From Oceanitalea sp047302425 (GTDB lineage: Bacteria; Actinomycetota; Actinomycetes; Actinomycetales; Actinomycetaceae): 64,000 bases of DNA. The stretch is from the NCBI RefSeq assembly GCF_047302425.1, contig NZ_CP154855.1, positions 3,658,001 through 3,722,000 on the forward strand, in the 5' to 3' direction. Shown in pieces: positions 42,687 to 51,896 of the stretch (position 1 is the stretch's first letter; every line of letters starts with the position of its first letter). A program made the translations under genes and the position numbers. The notes under the pieces were generated by a model, which searched no databases, was not told the origin of the DNA, and worked only from the letters and a program-made list of their open reading frames with translations.

Positions 42687-43525
42687 GAGGGGTCGGGCGT
42701 CGTCCCGGTCTGCGACTCACCGGCCGGCGGGTCGTGGGGGCGGCCGAGGGAGACGACGTCGAGGTCGAGCTCGTCGACGACCGGCGCCGTCGGGTTCCAG
42801 TCGCTGGGCCGCTTGCGCTCGCCCGTCTCGGAGTGGGAGCCGCAGCCGTGGTCGAGGCTGACGACGCCGCCGTCGTCCGGGGACCACTCGTTGGCGCACA
42901 CGCCGAAGACCTGGCGCAGGGAGCCGGTGAGCGGGACGAAGAAGGCGCAGGTCGAGCACGGCGCGGCCGCGGCGCGCGCCCCGCGGGAGGACGGGCCACG
43001 CTCGCCCTCGTACCAGCGGGTGGCGGCCTGGCGGCGACCCTCGGCGGACAGCACGCGCTCGCGCCCCAGCCCCACCTCGTAGGCGAGCTCGGGGCCCAGG
43101 ACGTCGGCGTCGATGCCGGTGGCCTCGTAGCCGGCGTCCAGCCGCTCGTCGTCGCCGATGTAGGGCAGCTCGTCGGTGGGGCCGACGTCGCTGGGCTGCA
43201 GCCGCTCGGACCACGGCACCCAGCCCGGAGCGAGGAGCGCCTCGGAGCCGGGCAGGTGGTTGACCTCGACGACCGTCGCGCGCCGCGAGCGCGGCGGACG
43301 GGTGAGGGTCACCGCCCAGTACCAGCCGCGGTAGCCGGGCAGGAGGGAGGTGAAGACGTGGGTGAGGAGCCGGGAGTCCTCGACGACGTACCCGGCGTGC
43401 TCGCCGACCTGCGCCTCACCGACGTCGGCGACGACGGCCTCGCGGGCGAGGTCGACGGCCCCGGCCAGCACCGCCTCCTTGGCGGGCTGGGCGGTGCGGG
43501 GCACGAGCACGGCGGGTGCAGTCAC
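42683..43525 (-). CDS. DUF3027 protein with Cys/His cluster
   Basis: A 280-residue protein of the actinobacteria-specific DUF3027 family. The middle is a beta-rich domain (GYRGWYWAVTL); the C-terminal third has CSTC, GVCANEWSPDDG and LDHGCGSHSE, a C-x2-C...C...H-x2-C set that looks metal-binding. The gene follows cspA in many actinobacteria, as here. GTG 43525 is 7 bases from TAGGAT (43532-43537 on the - strand), so it likely has its own leaderless promoter within the cspA 3' end. Confidence 0.8.
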   Translation of the reverse strand: MTAPAVLVPRTAQPAKEAVLAGAVDLAREAVVADVGEAQVGEHAGYVVEDSRLLTHVFTSLLPGYRGWYWAVTLTRPPRSRRATVVEVNHLPGSEALLAPGWVPWSERLQPSDVGPTDELPYIGDDERLDAGYEATGIDADVLGPELAYEVGLGRERVLSAEGRRQAATRWYEGERGPSSRGARAAAAPCSTCAFFVPLTGSLRQVFGVCANEWSPDDGGVVSLDHGCGSHSETGERKRPSDWNPTAPVVDELDLDVVSLGRPHDPPAGESQTGTTPDPS

Positions 43526-43548
43526 GACTCGATCCTAGTTGCCGTGGC

Positions 43549-43932
43549 TCAGGCGTCGAACTGGTCCGCGAGGACGCGCAGGACCTGGGCGAGCTTGGCG
43601 CCGCGCCCCTTCTCCGGGTAGCGCCCGCGGCGCAGCTCGCCGGAGGCGCGGTCGAGCTCGCGGATGAGGTCCTCGACGATCGGCACCATGTCCTCGGCCG
43701 GGCGGCGGTGCGCCTTGGCGACCGAGGGCAGCGGGTCGAGGAGCTTGACGGACAGCGCGGAGGGGCCCTTGCGGCCGTCGGCGAGGCCGAAGTCGACCCT
43801 CGTCCCCGGCTTCGGGTTGGGGTTGTCCGCCGGGAGCGCCGAGGCGTGCAGGAACACCTGGGTGCCGTCGTCGGCGGTGATGAAACCGAAACCACGGTCG
43901 GCGTCGAACCACTTGACCTTGCCGGTGGGCAT
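43549..43932 (-). CDS. cspA: Cold-shock protein with C-terminal extension
   Basis: A 127-residue protein. Residues 1-68 are a cold-shock domain: TGKVKWFDADRGFGFI (RNP1) and VFLHAS (RNP2) with the nucleic-acid-binding aromatics. The extra 60 residues are helical (MVPIVEDLIRELDRASGELR) and are absent from ordinary 67-residue Csp proteins; this longer form is known in actinobacteria. Likely an RNA chaperone or transcription antiterminator. ATG 43932 after GAGAGGTCCC. Confidence 0.9.
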   Translation of the reverse strand: MPTGKVKWFDADRGFGFITADDGTQVFLHASALPADNPNPKPGTRVDFGLADGRKGPSALSVKLLDPLPSVAKAHRRPAEDMVPIVEDLIRELDRASGELRRGRYPEKGRGAKLAQVLRVLADQFDA

Positions 43933-43992
43933 GGGACCTCTCTGGGCGGTGGGGGCGGAGGGGCGACACGGGGGTGCCGCTGGGAAAGCACC

Positions 43993-43998
43993 AGTTTA
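43993..43998 (-). promoter_or_regulatory. Putative -10 box of cspA
   Basis: TAAACT on the - strand, about 60 bases before the cspA ATG, giving a leader of roughly 55 nt as expected for a cold-shock mRNA. No convincing -35. Confidence 0.45.
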
Positions 43999-44049
43999 CC
44001 GGGCTGCGGAGCGGGTCAGGCCCGATCCGGGTGCTCCGCGCCACCGGGC

Positions 44050-44055
44050 TATACC
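44050..44055 (+). promoter_or_regulatory. Putative -10 box of the SseB-domain gene
   Basis: TATACC about 47 bases before ATG 44103. No strong -35 is visible. Confidence 0.45.
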
Positions 44056-44102
44056 GTGGACGGCGGGGCCGCGAGGTCCCCGCGCCGAGTGAAGGACGAG
44101 AG

Positions 44103-45890
44103 ATGAGCCAGCAGTCCCCGGACCCGGTCCAGCAGGAGGTCCTCAGCGTGCTCGCGCGCTGGATGGTCGACGCCTTCCCGGCCGAGCCCGGCTGGGACGA
44201 GCTGCACCTGCAGCTGCGGCCCCTGCGTGACGTCGTCGCCGTCCGGGTGGTCGAGGTCCGCGGCGAGCAGCGCACGGCGCGGCTCGGGCGCCTCACCGCC
44301 GGGGAGCGGCCCGCCACCCTCGTCCGGCGCCTGCAGGACCTCAGCGCCCGCCCCGAGGAGGGCACGTGGATCGAGGCCGCGCTGACGCTGAGCGCCGAGG
44401 GCTGGCCCAGCCCCACCTTCACCGTCGCCGGGCGCTTCAACCGGGACGTGGAGCCCTCCCCGTGGCGGGACGGCGAGGAGCCGCTCGACGCGACCGACCT
44501 CGTCCACCACCTCACCCGCTACCCCCGCCGCGCCGAGGCCGTCCCCGCGTGGATGTCCCAGCGGATCACCGCCGACGGCCTGGCCGTCCCAGGCCCGCGC
44601 GGCGCAGAGGACGCGGCCGGTGACACGGAGGGCGTCGCCGTCGCGAGCGTCGTCGCGCCCGGGCAGCGCCCGCGGCCCGAGGTCCTCGACATCGTCGTCG
44701 ACCGCGACGGTCCCGTGCTGGCCGACGGCACCCGGCCGGGCCGTCGGCGGCTGCGCCTGGGCGGCTCGCTGCGGCTCCTCGACGTCCTGGAGACCGTCGG
44801 GGTCCCGCTGCCCTTCGTCGATGACCGCGGCACCTGGATCGTGCGCCTGGGCGAGTCCCGCGACAGCGGCCAGGTGCTCGCCGTCGTCGAGCAGGGGCCC
44901 GGTGCCTCCACCGGCGCGGTCCCCGAGGCGCGGGTCCAGCTGCTCACCGAGGCGCAGCCGGCCGACCTCCTCGACGACGACGGCCGTCTCCTCCTCTACT
45001 ACTGCTCGGTGCCCGGCGAGCCGCAGGTCGTGCTCGACAGCGCCCGGCTCGGTGAGGTCGTGCCCCCTCCCGCCCCTGCCACGCCCCCGGACAACGAGCT
45101 CGTGCGGACGGCCGTCGCCGAGTTCGCCGAGGAGCCCGGCGTGCAGCGCATGCTCCACGTGCTGCGCCAGGCCCTCGGCGGGCGGCTCGTCGTCGACGCC
45201 ACGGGCTCCCAGCTGCCCGAGCCGGGCAGCCCTGCGCCGGAGCTGCGGCTCACCACCCTCACCGCGCCCGACGGCACCCGCGCCCTCGCCGCGTTCACGA
45301 GCAACGCCGCGCTCGCGGAGTTCCGCGCGAAGGCCGGGAAGGGCGAGGAGCGGGTGACGGGGATCGCCCAGTCCGGCGCGGTGCTGCTGGAGACCTTCCG
45401 CAAGGAGGAGGAGCTCAGCTGGTTCATCATCGACCCGGCCGGGCCCAGCTGCGCGATCGGCCGCAAGGAGGTGGGTCTCGCGCTCGCCGCACCGAGCGCC
45501 GCCGCCGTCAAGGACCTCCTTGCGCGGCCGCACAGCACCCAGGAGCTCGTCACCGCACTGAGTGAGCCGGGCACGAACCTGTTCATCGCCCACACCGAGA
45601 CCGACGGCCGGTCCGGGCCGGTCCTCGTGCGCGACCGCACCGACGGCAAGGCCGTGCTCCTCGCCTTCACCTCCCCCGTGGAGGTCGCGGCCTACAACCA
45701 GAGCTTCGGTGCCCGGAGGCTGCCCGCCGGGGCGCTCCTCCAGCTCGTGCTGGCCAACCGGGCCAAGGCCCTGGTCATCAACCCCTCCGGCCCCCAGGGC
45801 GTGCTCCCGCTCGCGCAGGTCTGGCACGCGCTCGGCAACCCCGAGCTGCCCGACGACCGCGGGACGGACGCGGGCGGCGAGGGCACGTGA
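44103..45890 (+). CDS. SseB-domain protein
   Basis: A 595-residue cytoplasmic protein. Residues 1-165 resemble actinobacterial 'TY-Chap/YezG-like' domains (VLARWMVDAFPAEPGWDEL); the rest holds at least two SseB-like units, seen as ELSWFIIDPAGPSCAIGRKE and PVLVRDRTDGKAVLLAFTSP segments. SseB domains are secretion-associated scaffold or chaperone folds with unclear roles in Gram-positives. ATG 44103 after GAAGGACGAGAG. Its stop overlaps the GTG of the helicase-associated gene, tying it to the XPB module. Confidence 0.75.
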   Translation: MSQQSPDPVQQEVLSVLARWMVDAFPAEPGWDELHLQLRPLRDVVAVRVVEVRGEQRTARLGRLTAGERPATLVRRLQDLSARPEEGTWIEAALTLSAEGWPSPTFTVAGRFNRDVEPSPWRDGEEPLDATDLVHHLTRYPRRAEAVPAWMSQRITADGLAVPGPRGAEDAAGDTEGVAVASVVAPGQRPRPEVLDIVVDRDGPVLADGTRPGRRRLRLGGSLRLLDVLETVGVPLPFVDDRGTWIVRLGESRDSGQVLAVVEQGPGASTGAVPEARVQLLTEAQPADLLDDDGRLLLYYCSVPGEPQVVLDSARLGEVVPPPAPATPPDNELVRTAVAEFAEEPGVQRMLHVLRQALGGRLVVDATGSQLPEPGSPAPELRLTTLTAPDGTRALAAFTSNAALAEFRAKAGKGEERVTGIAQSGAVLLETFRKEEELSWFIIDPAGPSCAIGRKEVGLALAAPSAAAVKDLLARPHSTQELVTALSEPGTNLFIAHTETDGRSGPVLVRDRTDGKAVLLAFTSPVEVAAYNQSFGARRLPAGALLQLVLANRAKALVINPSGPQGVLPLAQVWHALGNPELPDDRGTDAGGEGT

Positions 45891-48124
45891 CCGGCACCGC
45901 CCGGCTGTCCGACGTCGTCGCCGAGCTCGCACGACGCCCCGACGCGGACGTCGTCGCGCTCCTGCGGGCGCGCCCCGACCTGCCCGTCCCGCCGCCCACC
46001 ACCCTCACCGCGCTCGCCGCCCGCGCCTGCTCGCGGCCCTCGGTCGAGCGGGTGCTCGCCGGCCTGGACCAGCACGTGCTCGAGGTCGCCGAGGCCGTGT
46101 GCGCGCTCGGCGGGCTCGGGCCGGTGACCGCCGGTGCCGTGCGCACCGCGACCGGGGCCAAGGGCCGAGCCGCGGCGGCGCACGTGGACGCGGCCTACGA
46201 CCGCCTCACCAGCCTGCTGCTCGTCGTCGGCGGTCTGCCGGTGCTCGCGCTGCACGAGGCGCTGGGCCCCTACCCGGCCCGCCTGGGCCCACCGCTCGCG
46301 TCGCTCGACGCCGTCCACGCGCCGGTCACCACGCCCGAGGCGCTCGAGGGGGTGCTCGCCGAGGCTCCCCCGGCCGCCCGGCGGGTGCTCGACGCGCTCG
46401 TGGGAGGCACGCCCGTCGGCGTGACGAGCGGGGAGCCGGCCGGCCCGACGCGCTGGCTGCTCGACCACGGCGTGCTCCAGCGCCTCGGGCCCACCCAGGT
46501 CGTGCTGCCGCTGGAGACGGGGCTGGCCGCCCGGGGCGGGCGCACCCACCCCGAGCCGCACCCGCACCCGCCGCAGCCCGAGGCGCCCACGCGGCCGGCC
46601 GCCGTCGTCGCAGCGGAGTCGACGCGAGCGGCCGAGGAGCTGGTCCGGCTCGTCGGCGTCGTCGTGCGGCAGTGGGCGCAGGAGCCCGCGCCCGCGCTGC
46701 GCAGCGGCGGCCTGGGCGTGCGGGAGCTGCGCCGGCTCGCCGCCGAGCTCGGCACGACGCCGGAGCAGGCGGCGGAGATCGTCGAGATTGCCGGGATGGC
46801 CGGCCTCCTCGCCCCCGACGACGACGGCGAGCGCGCCGTCCTCGCCCCGTCCACCGCGGCGGCGGACTGGGCCGAGGACGAGGTCGCCGGGCGGTGGGTC
46901 GCGCTCGCCGAGGGGTGGCTGGCCTCCACCCGCATGCCGTGGCTCGTCGGCACCCGCGACGACCGCGGGACGCTGCGCGCCGCGCTGGGGCCGGGGCTCG
47001 AGCGCGGCTGGGTGGCGCGGCTGCGCCGCCGGGTGCTCGCCGTGCTCGCCTCCCTGCCGGCCGGGTCGGCGCCGAGCGCGGGTGACGTCCACTCGGTGCT
47101 GCGCTGGCAGGCGCCGCGCGCGACGCCGCCCGAGGCCAGTGTCGCGGCCGTGCTCGCCGAGGCCGAGCTGCTCGGACTCACTGGCGCCGGGGCGCTGGGC
47201 TCCGCGGGCCGGGCGCTGTCCAACGGCGCTGAGCCGGACGAGGTCGCAGCCGCGCTCGCGGCCGACCTGCCCGAGCCGGTCGGCGAGATCCTCGTCCAGG
47301 GCGACCTCACCGCCGTCGTCCCGGGGCGGCCCACCCGGGAGCTGGCCGAGCTGCTCGACCAGGTGGCCGAGGTGGAGAGCCGAGGGGCGGCGCTGACGGT
47401 GCGCTTCACCGCGGAGTCGGTACGCCGGGCGCTGGACGCCGGGACGGAGGCCGAGGCGCTGCTCGAGCGGCTCGCCGCCGTCTCGCGCACCCCGCTCCCC
47501 CAGGCGCTGGAGTACCTCGTCGGGGACACCGCACGCCGGCACGGCCGGCTACGCGTGGGCGGTGCCGGCAGCTACCTGCGCACCCCGGACGAGGCGACCA
47601 CCCGCGCGCTCCTCGCCGACCCCGGCCTCGCGACCCTGGGCCTGCGGGAGATCGCGCCCACGGTGCTCGTCAGCCGCGCCCTGCCCGGGGAGCTGCTCGA
47701 GACCCTGCGACGCACGGGTGCGGCACCGGTGCTCGACGGTCCTGCCGTCGTCACCGGCCGCCCCGCCGCCGGACGCAGCGTGCGCACCGCACCGCGCGTG
47801 CGGCGGGCCGGTGAGGTCCAGGTCCAGGGCCCCGACGACGTCGCCCTCGAGCGGCTCGTGGGCCGGATGCGCGCCGGCCAGGAGCGCGCCGACGAGCGCG
47901 ACGACCTGCCGGCCACCGACCCCGTCCACACGGTCGCGGCGCTGCGGGAGGCCGCGAGCGCCGGCGGCGCTGTGCGCGTCGTCCTCATCGGCGCCAGCGG
48001 CAAGCCGGAGCGCCGCCGGGTGCGGCCGGTGAGCGTCGAGGGAGGGCGCGTGCGGATGGTCGACCTCGACCGGGAGGCCGAGCTCGTCGTCGCCGTCCAC
48101 CGCATCAGCGCCGTCGCCGACTAA
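45887..48124 (+). CDS. Helicase-associated protein (helicase C-terminal-like, XPB partner)
   Basis: A 745-residue protein conserved upstream of XPB helicases in actinobacteria. It has winged-helix stretches in the first half (VRELRRLAAELGTTPEQAAEIVEIAG) and a helicase_C_3/WYL-like C-terminus containing ILVQGDLTAVVPG and TPLPQALEYLVGDTARRHGRLRVG (in two parts). No Walker motifs, so not itself a motor. Probably a DNA-binding partner of the next gene in repair or transcription-coupled processes. GTG 45887 overlaps the previous stop. Confidence 0.82.
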   Translation: MTGTARLSDVVAELARRPDADVVALLRARPDLPVPPPTTLTALAARACSRPSVERVLAGLDQHVLEVAEAVCALGGLGPVTAGAVRTATGAKGRAAAAHVDAAYDRLTSLLLVVGGLPVLALHEALGPYPARLGPPLASLDAVHAPVTTPEALEGVLAEAPPAARRVLDALVGGTPVGVTSGEPAGPTRWLLDHGVLQRLGPTQVVLPLETGLAARGGRTHPEPHPHPPQPEAPTRPAAVVAAESTRAAEELVRLVGVVVRQWAQEPAPALRSGGLGVRELRRLAAELGTTPEQAAEIVEIAGMAGLLAPDDDGERAVLAPSTAAADWAEDEVAGRWVALAEGWLASTRMPWLVGTRDDRGTLRAALGPGLERGWVARLRRRVLAVLASLPAGSAPSAGDVHSVLRWQAPRATPPEASVAAVLAEAELLGLTGAGALGSAGRALSNGAEPDEVAAALAADLPEPVGEILVQGDLTAVVPGRPTRELAELLDQVAEVESRGAALTVRFTAESVRRALDAGTEAEALLERLAAVSRTPLPQALEYLVGDTARRHGRLRVGGAGSYLRTPDEATTRALLADPGLATLGLREIAPTVLVSRALPGELLETLRRTGAAPVLDGPAVVTGRPAAGRSVRTAPRVRRAGEVQVQGPDDVALERLVGRMRAGQERADERDDLPATDPVHTVAALREAASAGGAVRVVLIGASGKPERRRVRPVSVEGGRVRMVDLDREAELVVAVHRISAVAD

Positions 48125-48174
48125 GAGGGGGATGTCACTGGGACCCGGTGCGCGCGTGGGGTGACAATGGTCGG

Positions 48175-49836
48175 ATGCCTGACGGCCCGCTGATCGTCCA
48201 GTCCGACAAGACCCTGCTCCTCGAGGTCGACCACCCGCGCGCCCGCGACGCCCGCCGCGCGATCGCCCCGTTCGCCGAGCTCGAGCGCGCCCCGGAGCAC
48301 ATCCACACCTACCGGCTCACGCCGCTGGGCCTGTGGAACGCGCGCGCCGCCGGGCACGACGCCGAGCAGGTCGTCAGTGCGCTCATCGACTACTCGCGCT
48401 ACCCCGTCCCCCACTCCCTGCTCGTCGACGTCGCCGACACGATGGACCGCTACGGGCGGCTGCGCCTCGTCGCGCACCCTGCCCACGGCCTCGTCCTGGA
48501 GACGACGGACGTCGCCGTCCTCGAGGAGGTGCTGCGCTCCAAGCGCATGGCGGGCCTGGTGGGCGAACGGCTCGAGCCGAGCACCGTCGTCGTCCACCCG
48601 AGCGAGCGCGGCCAGGTGAAGCAGGTGCTCCTCAAGCTCGGCTGGCCGGCGGAGGACCTCGCCGGGTACGTCGACGGCGAGGCGCACCCCATCGCCCTCG
48701 AGCAGGACGGGTGGTCGTTGCGTCCCTACCAGGAGGAGGCGGTCGAGGGCTTCTGGCACGGCGGCTCCGGCGTCGTCGTCCTCCCGTGCGGGGCGGGCAA
48801 GACGCTCGTCGGCGCGGGCGCGATGGCCCGCTCGGCGACCACGACGCTCATCCTCGTCACCAACACCGTCTCGGCCCGCCAGTGGCGCGACGAGCTGCTG
48901 CGCCGCACGACGCTCACGGAGGACGAGATCGGGGAGTACTCCGGCGCCCGCAAGGAGGTGCGGCCGGTGACGATCGCGACCTACCAGGTGCTGACGACCA
49001 AGCGGAAGGGCCTGTACCCGCACCTCGAGCTGCTCGACGCCCGCGACTGGGGCCTCATCCTCTACGACGAGGTCCACCTCCTGCCGGCGCCGATCTTCCG
49101 GATGACGGCGGACCTCCAGGCGCGCCGCCGGCTCGGGCTCACCGCCACGCTCGTGCGCGAGGACGGCCGGGAGGACGAGGTCTTCTCCCTCATCGGTCCC
49201 AAGCGCTACGACGCGCCGTGGAAGGACATCGAGGCGCAGGGCTACATCGCGCCCGCGGAGTGCACCGAGGTGCGCCTGACCCTGCCGGACAGCGAGCGCA
49301 TGGTCTACGCGACCGCCGAGGCGGAGGACCGCTACCGGCTGGCTGCGACCGCCGGCGGCAAGGAGCGCGTGGTGGAGGACATCGTGCGCCGCCACCCCGG
49401 GGAGCAGGTGCTCGTCATCGGCCAGTACCTCGACCAGCTCGAGGACCTCTCCGCGCGGCTCGACGCCCCGGTCATCACCGGGGCCACGAGCGTGACCCAG
49501 CGCGAGCAGCTCTTCGGGCAGTTCCGCGCCGGTGAGCTGCCAGTGCTCGTCGTCTCGAAGGTCGCGAACTTCTCCATCGACCTGCCCGAGGCCTCGGTCG
49601 CCGTGCAGGTGTCAGGATCCTTCGGGTCCCGGCAGGAGGAGGCGCAGCGGCTGGGCCGACTGCTGCGGCCCAAGGCCGACGGCAAGACGGCGCACTTCTA
49701 CACGGTCGTCACCCGCGACACCGTCGACCAGGAGTTCGCCGCCCACCGCCAGCGCTTCCTCGCTGAGCAGGGTTACTCCTACCGGATCGTCGACGCCGAG
49801 GACCTCACCGACCGCGCCCTGCCCGCCGAGGGCTGA
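48175..49836 (+). CDS. XPB/Rad25-type DNA helicase
   Basis: A 553-residue SF2 helicase. Walker A PCGAGKT (203-210), Walker B DEVH (298-301), motif III LTATL, RED-like RREDGREDE region and motif VI QRLGRLLRP are present, with an N-terminal damage-recognition-like domain (1-170). Mycobacterial XPB unwinds 3'-5' and is linked to DNA repair. ATG 48175 is 6 bases after GACAAT (48163-48168), so although it follows the partner gene by 50 bases it likely has its own leaderless promoter. Confidence 0.93.
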   Translation: MPDGPLIVQSDKTLLLEVDHPRARDARRAIAPFAELERAPEHIHTYRLTPLGLWNARAAGHDAEQVVSALIDYSRYPVPHSLLVDVADTMDRYGRLRLVAHPAHGLVLETTDVAVLEEVLRSKRMAGLVGERLEPSTVVVHPSERGQVKQVLLKLGWPAEDLAGYVDGEAHPIALEQDGWSLRPYQEEAVEGFWHGGSGVVVLPCGAGKTLVGAGAMARSATTTLILVTNTVSARQWRDELLRRTTLTEDEIGEYSGARKEVRPVTIATYQVLTTKRKGLYPHLELLDARDWGLILYDEVHLLPAPIFRMTADLQARRRLGLTATLVREDGREDEVFSLIGPKRYDAPWKDIEAQGYIAPAECTEVRLTLPDSERMVYATAEAEDRYRLAATAGGKERVVEDIVRRHPGEQVLVIGQYLDQLEDLSARLDAPVITGATSVTQREQLFGQFRAGELPVLVVSKVANFSIDLPEASVAVQVSGSFGSRQEEAQRLGRLLRPKADGKTAHFYTVVTRDTVDQEFAAHRQRFLAEQGYSYRIVDAEDLTDRALPAEG

Positions 49837-49893
49837 CCCGCGCCCGCCGCCAGAGGAATCCGGCTGTCGGCGAAGGGGGCCGGCGGCATGCGG

Positions 49894-50868
49894 TCAGGGG
49901 TAGGCGAGCTCGGTGATGCGCTCGAGGGTGGCGGCGGTGCGGCGGGTGAGGGCGGCGTCGTCAGGGTCGGGCGCGCCGGTGCGCACCCGCTCGGCGAAGC
50001 GGGCGACCTCGGTGCCGTACTGGTCGCCCTCGACCTCGTGGACGGTCCGCTCCCCGTCCCGCTCCACGACGATCCGGGCGACACCGCCGCGCTGGTCCGC
50101 GCGGAAGACGTCGGGCAGGTGGATCGAGCCGGCGCTGCCGATGAGCCGCGCCTCGGCGCGGAAGGCCGCGTCGAAGGAGCAGTGGAGGTTCGCCGTCACG
50201 GCGCCGTAGCGCGCGGCGACCGACACCCGCGTGGCCGCCCCGCCCGGCTCCTCGGTCCGCGCGACCACGCCGAGCTGGTCCGGCTCCACGCCGGTGAGCC
50301 AGCCGAGCAGGTCCACCGGGTAGCAGCCGATGTCGTTGTGCGCGCCGCCGCCGAGGTCGCGGCGCAGGCGGATGTCGAGCGGCTCGGTGCGCGCCTGGAC
50401 GAAGTGGAAGGAGGACTCGACGGTGACGAGCTCGCCGATCGCGCCGTCGTCCAGCAGCGAGCGCACCCGCTCCAGCTGCGGGTGGTAGCGGTACATGAAG
50501 GCCTCGGCCACCTGCACGCCGGCCTGCCGCGCCGCCGTCTCGACGGCGTCGAGCTCGGCCAGGCCCTGGACGATCGGCTTCTCGCACAGCACGTGCTTGC
50601 CGGCCTCGGCCGCGGCGATGGTCCACCGCGCGTGCTCGGTGTTGGGCAGCGGCACGTAGACGGCGTGGACGTCCGGGTCGGCGAGCAGCTCCTCGTGGCT
50701 CGCGTAGTGGCGGGCGATGCCCAGCCGCTCCGCGTACGCCCCGGCCCGCCCGCTGGCCGAGCTCACCGCCACGACCTCACCGGCACCGGCCCGTCGAATC
50801 GCGGGGATGACCGCCTTCTCCGCGATCCGTGCCGCGCCGAGCACGCCCCACCGCACCTGGTCCACCAT
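49894..50868 (-). CDS. Gfo/Idh/MocA-family oxidoreductase
   Basis: A 324-residue NAD(P)-dependent dehydrogenase. Rossmann fold start RWGVLGAARIAEKAVIPAI, the CEKPI motif with catalytic-region Lys at about residue 95, and a C-terminal substrate domain with DIGCYPVDLLGWL. Acts on sugars or inositol-like polyols; specific substrate not readable. ATG 50868 with AGGAGGAACC. Monocistronic. Confidence 0.9.
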   Translation of the reverse strand: MVDQVRWGVLGAARIAEKAVIPAIRRAGAGEVVAVSSASGRAGAYAERLGIARHYASHEELLADPDVHAVYVPLPNTEHARWTIAAAEAGKHVLCEKPIVQGLAELDAVETAARQAGVQVAEAFMYRYHPQLERVRSLLDDGAIGELVTVESSFHFVQARTEPLDIRLRRDLGGGAHNDIGCYPVDLLGWLTGVEPDQLGVVARTEEPGGAATRVSVAARYGAVTANLHCSFDAAFRAEARLIGSAGSIHLPDVFRADQRGGVARIVVERDGERTVHEVEGDQYGTEVARFAERVRTGAPDPDDAALTRRTAATLERITELAYP

Positions 50869-50950
50869 CGGTTCCTCCTCCTGTCGCGAGCGCCGTCAGG
50901 CTAACGTGCCCGCAGGCACCCGCCGCCGTCGCGGCATGATGGGTGGCGAC

Positions 50951-51856
50951 ATGACGACGACGGGAGGCCGGGTGGACGAGGAGCGCGTGAGCGCCGAGCT
51001 CGTCGCCGTCATCACGGCGGTGCAGGGCGACGTCCCCCTCGTCCTCACCACCGCCGACGGCCGGCTCCTGCCCTCCGGGCCGCTCCAGCCCGGCCACCAG
51101 TCCATGCAGGCCGGCATGCGCTCGTGGGTCACCCGCCAGACCGGCTACGAGCTCGGCTACGTCGAGCAGCTCTACACCTACGCCGACCGCAGCCGCGGCC
51201 CCAGCCCCGTCCTGGAGATCTCCTACCTCGGCCTCACCACCGTCTCCGCGGTGACGCCGGGCTGGCGCAGCTGGCTCGAGTACTTCCCGTGGGAGGACCA
51301 GCGCGACGGAGACGGCGTCGTGGGCGAGGTCCTCGCCCCCGCCCTCGAGCGGTGGGCCGCGACGACGGCGGACGACACCCTGACCCAGCGGCGTCGCCTG
51401 CGCACCGCGGTCACCTTCGGCCTCGACGGCCAGCCCTGGCTGCCCGAGCTGGCCCTGCAGCGCTACGAGCTCCTCTACGAGGCGGGCCTGGTCCCCGAGG
51501 CCGAGGGCGGCGGGGGCGCGCCCGGCCAGCCGATGCAGCGCGACCACCGCCGCATCCTCGCCACCGGCATCAGCCGCCTGCGCGCCAAGATCCAGTACCG
51601 GCCCGTCGTCTTCGAGATGCTCCCGGAGAGCTTCACGCTCGGGCGGCTGCAGACGACGGTCGAGGCGGTGGCCGGGCAGCCGCTGCACAAGCAGAACTTC
51701 CGCCGGCTCGTCGAGCAGCAGGAGCTCGTCGAGGAGACCGGTGAGGTGGACACCTCCACCGGGGGCCGCCCGGCCAAGCTCGTCCGCTTCCGCCGCGCCG
51801 TCCTCGACGAGCGCGAGGCCGTGGGGACCAAGCTGCCCATCGCCCGGCCCAGGTGA
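50951..51856 (+). CDS. NrtR-family (Nudix-related) transcriptional regulator
   Basis: A 301-residue regulator: N-terminal Nudix-like domain (VPLVLTTADGRLLPSGPLQPG in pieces, residues 15-160) without an intact GX5EX7REUXEEXGU catalytic helix, and a C-terminal winged helix (SFTLGRLQTTVEAVAGQPLHKQNFRR in pieces). NrtR proteins sense ADP-ribose and control NAD metabolism; no nad or Nudix enzyme gene is adjacent, so the target is unknown. Of ATGs at 50936, 50939 and 50951 I favour the last (GGGTGG upstream). Confidence 0.8.
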   Translation: MTTTGGRVDEERVSAELVAVITAVQGDVPLVLTTADGRLLPSGPLQPGHQSMQAGMRSWVTRQTGYELGYVEQLYTYADRSRGPSPVLEISYLGLTTVSAVTPGWRSWLEYFPWEDQRDGDGVVGEVLAPALERWAATTADDTLTQRRRLRTAVTFGLDGQPWLPELALQRYELLYEAGLVPEAEGGGGAPGQPMQRDHRRILATGISRLRAKIQYRPVVFEMLPESFTLGRLQTTVEAVAGQPLHKQNFRRLVEQQELVEETGEVDTSTGGRPAKLVRFRRAVLDEREAVGTKLPIARPR

Positions 51857-51896
51857 GGACATTGCGCTGCGCCGACGGGGCGGCGAAGATCGCAGG

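Noticed and set aside
44049..45932. A 627-codon - strand frame opposite the SseB-domain gene
   Set aside because: Antisense shadow; no ribosome site or family match, whereas the + strand gene has both.
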